From CAVRJC01 sp964505725 (GTDB lineage Bacteria; Actinomycetota; Acidimicrobiia; IMCC26256; DASPTH01): a DNA stretch of 64,000 bases. The position numbers and the translations under genes were made by a program. This document shows, in pieces, positions 50,349 through 58,725 of this stretch (position 1 is the stretch's first letter; each line of letters begins with the position of its first letter). The stretch is taken from assembly GCA_964505725.1 (NCBI GenBank), contig CAZDJK010000052.1, forward strand, positions 62,001 to 126,000, in the 5' to 3' direction. The notes beneath the pieces were generated by a model, which was not told the origin of the DNA, searched no databases, and worked only from the letters and a program-made list of their open reading frames with translations.

Positions 50349-50930
50349 CTAGTGGGATGCGGCCAGAGCCGCGAAATCTTCCTCCGAGAGCTGCAGCTGG
50401 CGCCGCAGCGCCCCGAGTGCGCGGTGCTGGAGCGCCTTCACCGCGTCGGGCGACTTGCCGAGCACGTCGGCGGTCTCCGTGATCGACAGGTCGCTCACGA
50501 AGCGGAGCACCATGACGTCCCGCTGCTCGGGAACCAGCTTCTCGAGGACCTCGTCCACCCAGGCCCGGCCGAGGTCCGAGATCGCTTCGAGCTCGGCGTC
50601 GCCGCCCACCGCATCGGTCACGTCGACGCCGCCGACGCATTGCGGACGACGCTCCGCGGCGCGCCGGGCGTCGATGAGCCGGAAGCGCGCGATCGAGAAC
50701 AGCCAGGCTCGGAACCCCGACTCGTCACCGTCGAAGCGGGAGATCTGGATGAATGCCTTGAGCAGCACGTCGTTCGCGAGCCCGTCGGCATCCTCGGCGC
50801 CCTGAGCCCGCAGATAGCGGACCAGCGGGTCTGCCACGAGCCCGAACAAGTGGGTGAACGCCCAACCCTTGCCCGATCGTGCGCCCTCCAGCACCTGGGC
50901 GAACTCGCGAGGCGCGCGCGAACAGGCCAT
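50349..50930 (-). CDS. RNA polymerase sigma factor (ECF-like, sigma-70 family)
   Basis: The 193-residue protein has sigma region 2 (DGLANDVLLKAFIQISRF, FRAWLFSIARFRLIDARR) and region 4 with the HTH (VMVLRFVSDLSITETADVLGKSPDAVKALQHRALGALRR). ATG 50930 has the site GAAGGGG in front and gives a normal-length factor. The frame remains open upstream to 51149. It is followed by the anti-sigma-like protein and two pilus genes, which it probably controls. Confidence 0.88.
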   Translation of the reverse strand: MACSRAPREFAQVLEGARSGKGWAFTHLFGLVADPLVRYLRAQGAEDADGLANDVLLKAFIQISRFDGDESGFRAWLFSIARFRLIDARRAAERRPQCVGGVDVTDAVGGDAELEAISDLGRAWVDEVLEKLVPEQRDVMVLRFVSDLSITETADVLGKSPDAVKALQHRALGALRRQLQLSEEDFAALAASH

Positions 50931-51150
50931 GCACCCCTTCTCGGCGCACCGAGCGAGGGCCTGAAGGCGGTCTTCGACACCGACGAGCCGAAATCCCGCA
51001 CGAGCCGTATCCGACGAGCGCCGTCCGACGGTTGAGACCACGATGGACTGGACCCCATCGGCGGCGAACGGCGGCTGGCCCGGAGAGCGCCTCGAGCTCT
51101 GACGCTCTCGGGCAGCCGCGCTCGTCGAAGGTCGGCGGGTGCGGTCCACC

Positions 51151-51156
51151 TAGCCT
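51151..51156 (+). promoter_or_regulatory. leaderless -10 box of the binding-protein gene
   Basis: TAGCCT lies 7 nt before GTG 51164, without a ribosome site between. The rest of the divergent gap 50931-51163 shows no other recognised element. Confidence 0.45.
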
Positions 51157-51163
51157 CCGGGAC

Positions 51164-52066
51164 GTGCGCATCGTGTCGCTCCTGCCGTCCGCCACCGAGA
51201 TCGTGTTCGCGCTCGGTCGGGGCGAGGATCTCGTCGGCGTGACCTTCGAGTGCGACCACCCGCCGGAAGCGAGGACGCGACGCGTCGTGTCGACCTCGGC
51301 CCTCCCTCCGGGCCTCACCCCGGCCGAGATCGACGCCGAGGTGTCGGCACGGGTGCAGGCCGGAGAAGACCTGTACCGCCTCGACGAAGGCGCGCTCGCC
51401 GACCTCGATGCGGACCTCGTGCTCAGCCAGGACTTGTGCGCGGTGTGCGCCGTCGACCTCGAACGAGTCGAGGACGCGCTCGACTATCTGGGCTGCTCGG
51501 CGCAGGTCCTCACCCTCGACCCCCGGCGCCTGGACGAGGTGATCGACTCGATCCTGATGGTCGGCGAGGTGGTCTGCGCCGAGGAGCGCGCGCACGAGCT
51601 CGTCCGGTCGTCGCGCGAGCGCCTGCGACGACTTCGCGACGTCCTCGAGGGCGCTCGTGCGCGTCCGACGTTGGTGCTGGAGTGGACCGACCCTCCCTTC
51701 ACAGCCGGTCACTGGGTGCCCGACCTGGTGCGGGCCGGAGGCGGAGCCCCGCTGCTCGCGTCGCCGGGCGCCGATTCGCGCCGCGCCGACTGGGACGTGG
51801 TGCAATCGACCGCCGCGGAGGTGGTCCTGGTGGCGCCGTGCGGGTATCACCTCGAGGAGTCGTTCCGGCTCGCCGACGAGCTGGCCGCGTCGGATCGGTT
51901 GCCCCGCGGCGCGGAGACGTGGGCGGTCGACGCCGACAGCTACTTCGTCCGGCCCGGTCCCCGGCTCGTCGACGGAGCCGAGATCGTCGCCCGGGTCCTC
52001 CATCCCGACCGTGCCGGTCGGGTCGACGACGCGCGGGCGCGGCTGGTCGCCACCGCGCCCCCTTAG
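51164..52066 (+). CDS. cobalamin/iron-siderophore-type binding protein without signal peptide
   Basis: The 300-residue protein has the BtuF/FepB-like periplasmic-binding fold: RIVSLLPSATEIVFALGRGEDLVGVTFECDHP at the start, then DADLVLSQDLCAVCAVD and FTAGHWVPDLVRAGGG. Unlike exported members it lacks a signal peptide and lipobox. It therefore belongs to the cytosolic branch often named cobalamin-binding. Its ligand is unproven. It is monocistronic, divergent from the sigma gene. Confidence 0.82.
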   Translation: MRIVSLLPSATEIVFALGRGEDLVGVTFECDHPPEARTRRVVSTSALPPGLTPAEIDAEVSARVQAGEDLYRLDEGALADLDADLVLSQDLCAVCAVDLERVEDALDYLGCSAQVLTLDPRRLDEVIDSILMVGEVVCAEERAHELVRSSRERLRRLRDVLEGARARPTLVLEWTDPPFTAGHWVPDLVRAGGGAPLLASPGADSRRADWDVVQSTAAEVVLVAPCGYHLEESFRLADELAASDRLPRGAETWAVDADSYFVRPGPRLVDGAEIVARVLHPDRAGRVDDARARLVATAPP

Positions 52067-52079
52067 CGCGGGTCGCGCC

Positions 52080-52625
52080 TCACGCGCTGTAGACCGGGAT
52101 CAGGAGGCCGCGCGCGAGCGTGTGCGCGGTGATGTTGAAGCCCACGAACGCGGGCGACGCGTTCTCGTCGATGCCGAGCTTCTCGACGTCGAGTGCGTGC
52201 ACCGCGAAGACGTACCGGTGCTCGCCGTGTCCCTCGGGCGGCGCCACCCCGCCGAATTCCTGGGTGCCGTAGTCGTTGCGGGCCTGGGTGGCGCCGGGTG
52301 GCAGCAGGTCCCGGTCGCCGCTGCCGGCCCCCGCGGCGAGCTCCGTGACGTCGCCCGGGATGTCGAACAGCACCCAGTGCCAGAAGCCGCTGCCCGTCGG
52401 GGCGTCGGGGTCGTAGCAGGTGATCGCGAACGACTTCGTCTCCGCGGGGAAGTCGGACCACATCAGGTGGGGCGACTGGTTGTCGCCGTCGTGGCCGAGG
52501 CCGTTGTACACCTGCGCGGAGGGGAGGCGTTCGCCGTGGCTGATGTCGTCGCTTCCGACGGTGAGCGACGGCGCGGGCGGCAGGAAGTCGTAGGGGAGCG
52601 GGGGTCGGTTGTCGTCTGGGCTCAA
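52080..52625 (-). CDS. phosphatidylethanolamine-binding (YbhB/YbcL, RKIP-like) protein
   Basis: The 181-residue protein shows the PEBP signature: SPHLMW near 51, CYDPDAPTGSGFWHWVLFDIP, NDYGTQEFGGVAPPEGHGEHRYVFAVHAL and a C-terminal GLLIPVYSA. It is cytosolic with an unknown ligand. The start is TTG 52625 with AAAGGA 7 nt upstream. It is in the same direction as, and possibly transcribed with, the downstream-strand gene at 52668. Confidence 0.9.
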   Translation of the reverse strand: MSPDDNRPPLPYDFLPPAPSLTVGSDDISHGERLPSAQVYNGLGHDGDNQSPHLMWSDFPAETKSFAITCYDPDAPTGSGFWHWVLFDIPGDVTELAAGAGSGDRDLLPPGATQARNDYGTQEFGGVAPPEGHGEHRYVFAVHALDVEKLGIDENASPAFVGFNITAHTLARGLLIPVYSA

Positions 52626-52667
52626 CGGAGGTCCTTTCGCCGGAGATGTCGGGCGCCTCGCGGGCGC

Positions 52668-53126
52668 TCAGCCGGTGGGGGCACCGAAGAGCGCGGTGAG
52701 CTTCTCGATCGTCGCCCGTTCGTCGGGGTTCACCGACTTGGCCGACTCGGCCACCGCCTCGGCGATCGCCACGAACCACGCCGCGACCTGGGCCGCCTCG
52801 TCGGCAGGCAGCTTGCGGAGTGCCGCGGCCGCGGGCTCGAGCTCCTGGAGCACGTTCTCGACTGCGGCCTGCGGCGTCGCCCCGCGGTGCTCCCGGAGCT
52901 CGGCGCGCGTCTCCTTCGTGTTGGCCTCGGCCACGATCTCGCCGATGAGCTCGTTGGCGACCCCGCGCTCGCCCGGTTTGGAGATGGCACGCGCGCTGGC
53001 GCTCGCCTCCTTCACCATGGAGATGGGGCCGTGCTCGCCCGCATAGAAGATCGCTGACGTCACCAGCAGCGGCGCGTCGGTCAACGCGTGCCACTCGGCG
53101 TCGGTGAACGCGGACTTGTCGGTCAT
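52668..53126 (-). CDS. conserved-looking helical protein of unknown function
   Basis: The 152-residue protein is all-helical, acidic and lacks a signal peptide, membrane segment or cysteine. Features include WHALTDAPLLVTSAIFYAGEHG at the start, then ELIGEIVAEANTKETRAEL and AAAALRKLPADEAAQVAAWF. No family is recognised with confidence. A GGTGAGGAGG site precedes the ATG. It lies between the PEBP and acetoacetyl-CoA synthetase genes, all on the minus strand. Confidence 0.75.
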   Translation of the reverse strand: MTDKSAFTDAEWHALTDAPLLVTSAIFYAGEHGPISMVKEASASARAISKPGERGVANELIGEIVAEANTKETRAELREHRGATPQAAVENVLQELEPAAAALRKLPADEAAQVAAWFVAIAEAVAESAKSVNPDERATIEKLTALFGAPTG

Positions 53127-53184
53127 CGCTCCTCCTCACCTTGTGCTGTACCGCGGTGCGGCGTTCCCGCAAACCCGTTGACGT

Positions 53185-55125
53185 TCACAGCCGGGCGCGG
53201 GCGTACTCCTGGAACCAGTCGAGGCTCGTCGGGTCGGCGAGCGAGGCGCGGCTCGCGACCGCATCGGCGGCCGCGCCCTGGAGGATGCGCTTCACCGGCA
53301 CCTCGAGCTTCTTCCCCGAGAGGGTGCGCGGGATCGCCGGCACCTGCTCGATCGCGTCGGGCGCGTGACGCGGTGACAGCTCGCGCCGGAGCTCCGTGCG
53401 GATCGTGTCGCGCAGCTCGTCGTCGAGCTCCGCACCGGGGACCAGCGCCACGAACAGGAGGAGGTCTCCGATGCCGTCGTCGGCGCCGCCCTCGAGATGC
53501 ACCACCAGGCTGTCGGCGACCTCGGGCCTCGCGTCGACCAGCGCGTAGAAATCGGCGGTGCCGAGGCGCACACCACCCCGGTTCAGGGTGGCATCCGAAC
53601 GTCCCGACACCACGCAGGCGCCGTCCTCCGTGAACGTGACCCAGTCGCCGTGGCGCCACACGCCGGGATAGTCCGCGTAGTAGGCCGCGCGCAGCTTCGA
53701 GCCGTCGGCGTCGCCCCAGAAGCCGACCGGCATCGACGGCATGGGCTCGGTGACCACGAGCTCGCCCTGGACACCCGGCGGGCAGGGGCGGCCGTCGGGG
53801 TCGAAGGCGGCGGCGGCGACGCCGAGGAGCCGGCAGCTGATCTCGCCGGCGCGCACGGGCACGAGCGGCACCGATCCGACGAAGGCCGTGGCCACGTCGG
53901 TGCCGCCGCTCACCGAGCACGGCTGCACGTGCGGGCCGAGCGTGTCGCGCACCCACCGGTAGCCGTCGGCGGGCAGTGGAGCCCCCGTCGACCCGAGCGC
54001 CCGCATCCGGTGCTCGGGAGGCCGGACGCCGGCCTTGCGCGAGGCCATCACGAACGGCGCGCTCGTGCCGAACACGTCCAGCCCGGTCTCGGCCGCGAGC
54101 CGCCACAGCGTGCCGAGGTCGGGGTGCCCGGGGTCGCCGTCGAACAGCACGAGGGTGACGCCGCTCATCAGGCCCGAGACCAGGTAGTTCCACATCATCC
54201 AGCCCGTCGTCGTGAACCAGCAGAACCGCTCGCCGGGCCGCACGTCGTAGTCGAGCAGGAACGTCTTGAGGTGCTCGACGACGATCCCGCCGTGACCGTG
54301 CACGATGGCCTTCGGCAGGCCCGTCGTGCCCGAGCTGTAGAGCACGTACAGCGGGTGGTCGAAGGGCACGGGCTCGAATTCGAGTGGCTCCCGCTGCGCC
54401 AGGAGCGGCGTCCACTCGTCGCGCTCGGCGTGCAGGTAGGGCACGTGCACGGTGTGGCGGAGCGTCGGCAGCGCGGCCTCGATCACCGCGACCTCCTCCG
54501 CCCGCTCGACGACCTTGTCGCCGTAGCGGTAACCGTCGACCGCGAGGAGCACCGCGGGCTCGATCTGGGCGAAGCGGTCGACGACCGCGCGCGTGCCGAA
54601 CTCCGGCGCGCACGACGACCACACCGCGCCCAGGCTGGACGCGGCGAGGAACGCGACGAGCGTCTCGGGGATGTTCGGCAGGTAGGCGACGACCCGGTCA
54701 CCGCGGCGGACCCCGAGCGCCCGCAGCCCGGCTCGGCAGCGGGCCACTGCGTCGGCGAGCTCGTCCCACGTGAGGCCGACCTCGTCGCGCGTCTGGCTGC
54801 GGGCGACGACGGCCACCTCCGATCCTCGCTCGGCAACGGTGGCCAGCGCGTGCTCGGCCCAGTTCAGCTGCGCCCCCGGGAACCACTTCGCGCCCGGCAT
54901 CGCGCGCGAGGCGAGCACGGTGTCGTACGGGTGACGCCACCGGACGCCCGCGAACTCGGTGAACGCGCCCCAGAAGCCCGCGAGGTCGTCGATCGACCAG
55001 CGCCACAGCTCCGGGTACCCGGAGAGCTGCAGGCCACGCGTCGCCTCGAGCCAGTCCATGAACGCGCCGATGCGGGTGCGCGCACGCGCGTCCGCCGGCG
55101 GTGTCCACACGATCTCACCGCGCAC
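53185..55125 (-). CDS. acetoacetyl-CoA synthetase
   Basis: The 646-residue ANL-family ligase activates acetoacetate with ATP and CoA. The P-loop-like YSSGTTGLPKAIVHGHGG is near residue 262, WFTTTGWMMWN and the A8 hinge SGRSDATLNRGGVR follow, and the final catalytic lysine is in SGKKLEVPVKRIL. The N-terminal WSIDDLAGFWGAFTEF is typical of AACS. GTG 55125 fits the family start, and an earlier ATG at 55197 would overlap the opposite gene. A role in ketone-body or polyester-monomer use is inferred. Confidence 0.9.
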   Translation of the reverse strand: MRGEIVWTPPADARARTRIGAFMDWLEATRGLQLSGYPELWRWSIDDLAGFWGAFTEFAGVRWRHPYDTVLASRAMPGAKWFPGAQLNWAEHALATVAERGSEVAVVARSQTRDEVGLTWDELADAVARCRAGLRALGVRRGDRVVAYLPNIPETLVAFLAASSLGAVWSSCAPEFGTRAVVDRFAQIEPAVLLAVDGYRYGDKVVERAEEVAVIEAALPTLRHTVHVPYLHAERDEWTPLLAQREPLEFEPVPFDHPLYVLYSSGTTGLPKAIVHGHGGIVVEHLKTFLLDYDVRPGERFCWFTTTGWMMWNYLVSGLMSGVTLVLFDGDPGHPDLGTLWRLAAETGLDVFGTSAPFVMASRKAGVRPPEHRMRALGSTGAPLPADGYRWVRDTLGPHVQPCSVSGGTDVATAFVGSVPLVPVRAGEISCRLLGVAAAAFDPDGRPCPPGVQGELVVTEPMPSMPVGFWGDADGSKLRAAYYADYPGVWRHGDWVTFTEDGACVVSGRSDATLNRGGVRLGTADFYALVDARPEVADSLVVHLEGGADDGIGDLLLFVALVPGAELDDELRDTIRTELRRELSPRHAPDAIEQVPAIPRTLSGKKLEVPVKRILQGAAADAVASRASLADPTSLDWFQEYARARL

Positions 55126-55184
55126 GCCGTCGACCCTACCGCCGAGGCTCGGGGGCACACCGGGGAGGCGCGAGACTCGTGTGC

Positions 55185-55481
55185 ATGCTTGCTGCATTCT
55201 CCATCACGCCCATCGGAGTCGGCGACTCGGTCGGAGCGCTGGTCGCGGAAGCGGTTCGGCTCGTCCGTGAGAGCGGGCTGCCGAACGAGACCAACGCGAT
55301 GTTCACCAACGTCGAGGGCGAATGGGACGAGGTGATGGCGCTCATCAAGGCCTGCGTGATGAAGGTCGCGGAAGCGGCGCCCCGGGTGAGCGTGGTGATC
55401 AAGCTCGACCACCGGCCCGGCACCGCGGGTGCGATCACACAGAAGGTGCGGGCCATCGAGGAGCGGCTCGCCGACCCGTAA
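55185..55481 (+). CDS. MTH1187-type thiamine-binding protein (DUF77)
   Basis: This small protein of 98 residues has the ferredoxin-like DUF77 pattern: MLAAFSITPIGVGDSVGALVAEAVRLVRESGLPNE, then NVEGEWDEVMALIKACVMKVAEAAPRVSVVIKLDHRPG. Related proteins bind thiamine or a relative. It is divergent from the synthetase gene with 59 bp between the start codons. GTG 55179 is an alternative start. Confidence 0.87.
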   Translation: MLAAFSITPIGVGDSVGALVAEAVRLVRESGLPNETNAMFTNVEGEWDEVMALIKACVMKVAEAAPRVSVVIKLDHRPGTAGAITQKVRAIEERLADP

Positions 55482-55593
55482 GGCCCGCGCTGCGGCGGTG
55501 CCGCGCGCCGCGGCCCTCGATACCGCACGTCCGTGTGTGAGAGCATCGGGACGGCAGGGCGCGACCAGGAGAGCTCGAGGCGGAGGGAGAGCC

Positions 55594-56955
55594 ATGACGG
55601 GGTCAGTGCCACAGGAAGCGGTCGACCAGCTGCGCGCGTCGGTGTCGGGAGCGGTCCTGATCCCCGGTGACACCGCCTACGACGAGGCGCGCCGGGTGCA
55701 CAACGGCATGGTCGACAAGCGTCCGGCCGTCATCGTCCGCTGCCAGAACACGGCCGACATCGTGGACGCGGTGCGGTTCGCCCGCGAGCACGACCTCGAG
55801 ATCTCGGTACGCGGCGGCGGCCACAACGTCGCGGGCCGCGCGGTCGTCGACGACGGCCTCATGGTCGACACCCAGCCGATGAAAGGTGTGCACGTCGACC
55901 CCCGGACCCGACGCGTGCGGGCGCAGGCCGGGCTCACGTGGGGCGAGTACAACCGCGCCACCGGCGCCTACGGCCTGGCCACCACCGGGGGTGTGGTGTC
56001 GACGACCGGCATCGCCGGCCTCACCCTCGGCGGCGGGCTCGGCTGGCTCATGGGCAAGTACGGGATGGCGGTCGACAACCTCCGCTCGGTCGAGGTCGTC
56101 GACGCCGACGGCAACATCCTCACCGTCGACGAGACGGAGAACCCCGATCTGTTCTGGGCGGTGCGCGGGGGCGGCGGCAACTTCGGGGTGGCGTCGTCGT
56201 TCGATTACGACGCGCACCCGGTCACGATGGTGTACGGCGGGCTCGCCGCGTTCGACCTGGCCGACGCGCCGAAGGTGAGCGAACGCTACGCGGATTTCTG
56301 CGCCGAGGGACCCGACGAGCTCGTGGCGTTCATGGCACTGGTGCACGCGCCCGACGGGTCGGGGCACAAGATCGCGGGGGTCGGGATGTGCCACTGCGGC
56401 GACCCCGCTGACGGCGAGAAGGCGGCCAACGCCATCCGCTCGTTCGCGACTCCGCTCGTGGACCTGCTCGGTCCCCTGCCCTACCCGGTGCAGAACACCC
56501 TGCTCGACGCGAACTTTCCCATGGGGGCGCGGAACTACTGGCGGTCGGCGTTCTTCAAGGAGATCAGCGCCGACGCGGTCGCGGTGCTGGCCGAGCAGTT
56601 CCGCGCCGCGCCGTCCCTCATGGCGGCCATGCCGATCGAGAGCTTCCACGGCGCGGTCACCCGGGTGCCGCCGACGGCGACGGCCTTCCCGCACCGCGAG
56701 CCAGGCTTCAACCTCGCGATCGCGGGCGTATGGCCGGACCCCGCGGGAGACGACGAGAACATCGCGTGGGTCAAGGAGACGTTCGACGCGGTCTCGCCCT
56801 ACATGGCCGACTCGGTGTACGTGAACTACCTGGGCGACGGCGAGGCCGACCGCGTGCGCGCCGCGTACGGACCGTGTTGGGAGCGCCTGGTCGAGGTGAA
56901 GCGCCGCTACGACCCCGGGAACGTCTTCCACCTCAACCAGAACATCACGCCCTAG
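55594..56955 (+). CDS. FAD-linked oxidoreductase (BBE/berberine-bridge type)
   Basis: The 453-residue enzyme has the PCMH FAD-binding domain. ISVRGGGHNVAGRAV is present, where the His is the probable covalent FAD site, and GLTLGGGLGWLMGKYGMAVDNL completes the nucleotide-binding region. The C-terminal RRYDPGNVFHLNQNI is the BBE domain. Such enzymes oxidise alcohols or sugars. The substrate is unknown. The ATG has a GGAGGGA site. Confidence 0.9.
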   Translation: MTGSVPQEAVDQLRASVSGAVLIPGDTAYDEARRVHNGMVDKRPAVIVRCQNTADIVDAVRFAREHDLEISVRGGGHNVAGRAVVDDGLMVDTQPMKGVHVDPRTRRVRAQAGLTWGEYNRATGAYGLATTGGVVSTTGIAGLTLGGGLGWLMGKYGMAVDNLRSVEVVDADGNILTVDETENPDLFWAVRGGGGNFGVASSFDYDAHPVTMVYGGLAAFDLADAPKVSERYADFCAEGPDELVAFMALVHAPDGSGHKIAGVGMCHCGDPADGEKAANAIRSFATPLVDLLGPLPYPVQNTLLDANFPMGARNYWRSAFFKEISADAVAVLAEQFRAAPSLMAAMPIESFHGAVTRVPPTATAFPHREPGFNLAIAGVWPDPAGDDENIAWVKETFDAVSPYMADSVYVNYLGDGEADRVRAAYGPCWERLVEVKRRYDPGNVFHLNQNITP

Positions 56956-56958
56956 CCT

Positions 56959-57822
56959 CTACGCGCGTCGGAAGAGACCCACCCCGATCGCGACCAGGCG
57001 GTCGTTCATCCCGCGGTCGACGAGCTGCACCCGCGCCGCGTAACGCTGAGGGTGCGCGTTCGGCCCGATGACCTCCCCGCTCGCCTCGAACGGGCCGATC
57101 CTGCCCGCCGACGTGTACATGACGGTCCAGTCCTCGATCTGGAGCGCGTCGGTGTCGGCGTTTGCGCTCGCGAGCTCGAACGCGGTGCGCTCGAGGACGA
57201 CCTGGGTCGCCCCGTGGTGCAGCGTGCCCGAGGTCGAGGCGGTCTTCTGGCTGAGCTCGGGGAGCTGCCAGTGGCCGCGCTCGTTGCGCTGCGCGCCGAA
57301 CGCCACGTGGATCGGCGGGAGGTCCGGCGAATCGGTGATCCCCGACGGCGCGGGCGGTACGTACTCGTAGCCGGGAGGCGCCTCGGCGACGACGACGCCC
57401 ATGCCCTGCGTGAACGCGATCACGCGGTCCCGGTCGTCGGCGTCCACGATGAGTCCACCCGCGCCGAACGAGAGCGTGCGGCCGCTCTTGCTCGGGCCGT
57501 TGGACGGCAGCGACACGACGCTCTTCACGTCGCGCCCGTCGTCGACGATGTGCAGCGAGCTCATCACCGGCGCGGGCACCGCGACGTCGTCGCCGCGGCC
57601 CTCGGCCATGCCGATCGAGAGCGGCGCCGCCATCAGCCCGCCCGCGGGGTTGCGCATGTCGCGGCGAATGTCCATGTGGCCCTCGAGGGTCACCGGATCC
57701 TGGCGGCAGTTGAAGTAGCGGTACGTCATGAGGCCGTCGGGGCTCCCCATGACGTGTGCGAAGCGTTCCCAGAAGTCGCCTTCCGACACGTTCTGGAGGG
57801 CGATGATCTCTTCGTCGGCCAT
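56959..57822 (-). CDS. double-hotdog (thioesterase-like) protein
   Basis: The 287-residue protein seems to contain two hotdog-fold units: NPAGGLMAAPLSIGMAEGRGDD in the first half, and LHHGATQVVLERTAFELASANADTDALQIEDWTV with ARVQLVDRGMNDRLVAIGVGLFRR in the second. Acyl-CoA thioesterase or dehydratase activity is possible but no catalytic residue is secure. The ATG at 57822 follows an AAAGG site. It converges on the BBE gene with a 3-bp gap. Confidence 0.65.
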   Translation of the reverse strand: MADEEIIALQNVSEGDFWERFAHVMGSPDGLMTYRYFNCRQDPVTLEGHMDIRRDMRNPAGGLMAAPLSIGMAEGRGDDVAVPAPVMSSLHIVDDGRDVKSVVSLPSNGPSKSGRTLSFGAGGLIVDADDRDRVIAFTQGMGVVVAEAPPGYEYVPPAPSGITDSPDLPPIHVAFGAQRNERGHWQLPELSQKTASTSGTLHHGATQVVLERTAFELASANADTDALQIEDWTVMYTSAGRIGPFEASGEVIGPNAHPQRYAARVQLVDRGMNDRLVAIGVGLFRRA

Positions 57823-57948
57823 GGTCGCAGCCTTTCCCCACCGGGTCCGGGTGTCAAGCGGCCGAGCGGGTCGGAGGCCCTCGCCAAATCCGGTCGCGGT
57901 CGTTACGCTGGGGTCATCGACGAGCAGGCAGGAGACGGAGGTCGACGG

Positions 57949-58155
57949 ATGAAGCTCACGGTCGGCAGGGTTGTCGCTGCAGGAGCCGTCGTCGGCCTCC
58001 TCGGGCTCGGCGGGGTCGGTTTCGCGTACGCCCAGTCGACCGGGAGCGGGTCGTCGGGGCCCGCGCCGTCGACCGGCGGGGGCGGATCCGCGCCGTCGCA
58101 CTACTGCCCGAACATGGGCGGCGGGACCGGCTCGACCACCTCGGCCGACATGTAG
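57949..58155 (+). CDS. small secreted Gly/Ser-rich protein
   Basis: The 68-residue protein has a signal peptide (TVGRVVAAGAVVGLLGLGGVGFAYAQ), a glycine/serine linker and a single motif HYCPNM near residue 53 before a short tail. HCPNM-type motifs could bind a metal ion, but this is unproven. The GGAGACGGAGG site precedes the ATG. Terminator hairpins follow. Confidence 0.7.
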   Translation: MKLTVGRVVAAGAVVGLLGLGGVGFAYAQSTGSGSSGPAPSTGGGGSAPSHYCPNMGGGTGSTTSADM

Positions 58156-58158
58156 CCG

Positions 58159-58179
58159 GGCGGCGACACGCTCGCCGCC
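58159..58179 (+). terminator. hairpin terminator after the small secreted protein
   Basis: GGCGGCGA (58159-58166) pairs perfectly with TCGCCGCC (58172-58179) around a 5-nt loop, close to the stop codon. A second stem CCGACGG/CCGTCGG (58191-58215) follows toward the convergent cupredoxin gene, then the palindrome GTGACGCGTCAC (58236-58247). Confidence 0.65.
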
Positions 58180-58243
58180 TCCGCACGGTTCCGACGGCGA
58201 TCCACCGGCCGTCGGCTCAGCCGTCGCCGGCATCGGTGACGCG

Positions 58244-58723
58244 TCACGCCGGCTCCACCACGATCGTGCCGTGCATGCCGTACGCGTAGTGCCCCGGCAG
58301 GTGGCACGCGAACTCCACCGAGCCGACCTCGTGGAAGTGGAACGTCGTCGTGCCAACTGTGTCGGGCGGGATCGACACCTCGCCCGGCTCGGGTCCGTGG
58401 ACGGGGTCTGTACCGTGCTCGTGACGCGCCTGCACCGCGGGTCCGCCGACGATCAGCTCGTGCGCGATGGGGTCGTGGTTGGCGACGACGAAGGTCAGGA
58501 GCGTGCCGACGCGCACGCGGATCGTGTGCACGGAGAAGTGGCTCTCGCGGATACCGATGTGGACGGTCGCGACCCCGGGTCCGAGCGGGGGCGGCGCGCG
58601 GCGGGCGCCCGCGTCGTGGATGTCGGCGCCGGCGAGGAGGCCGCCGGCCGCGAACTCGCCGGCGACGACCGCGAACACGACCGCGGCGCACGCGGCCGCG
58701 CGTCGGGTGCCGGTGAGACCCAC
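58244..58723 (-). CDS. secreted cupredoxin
   Basis: The 159-residue protein has an N-terminal export/anchor helix (AAACAAVVFAVVAGEFAAGG) and a cupredoxin domain with AHELIV near the first histidine ligand and Cys140, His145 and Met150 in the last segment (CHLPGHYAYGM). It is an extracytoplasmic copper electron carrier or copper binder. GTG 58723 is 2 bp after the DUF2330 stop, so both genes form an operon. Confidence 0.85.
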   Translation of the reverse strand: MGLTGTRRAAACAAVVFAVVAGEFAAGGLLAGADIHDAGARRAPPPLGPGVATVHIGIRESHFSVHTIRVRVGTLLTFVVANHDPIAHELIVGGPAVQARHEHGTDPVHGPEPGEVSIPPDTVGTTTFHFHEVGSVEFACHLPGHYAYGMHGTIVVEPA

Positions 58724-58725
58724 GG

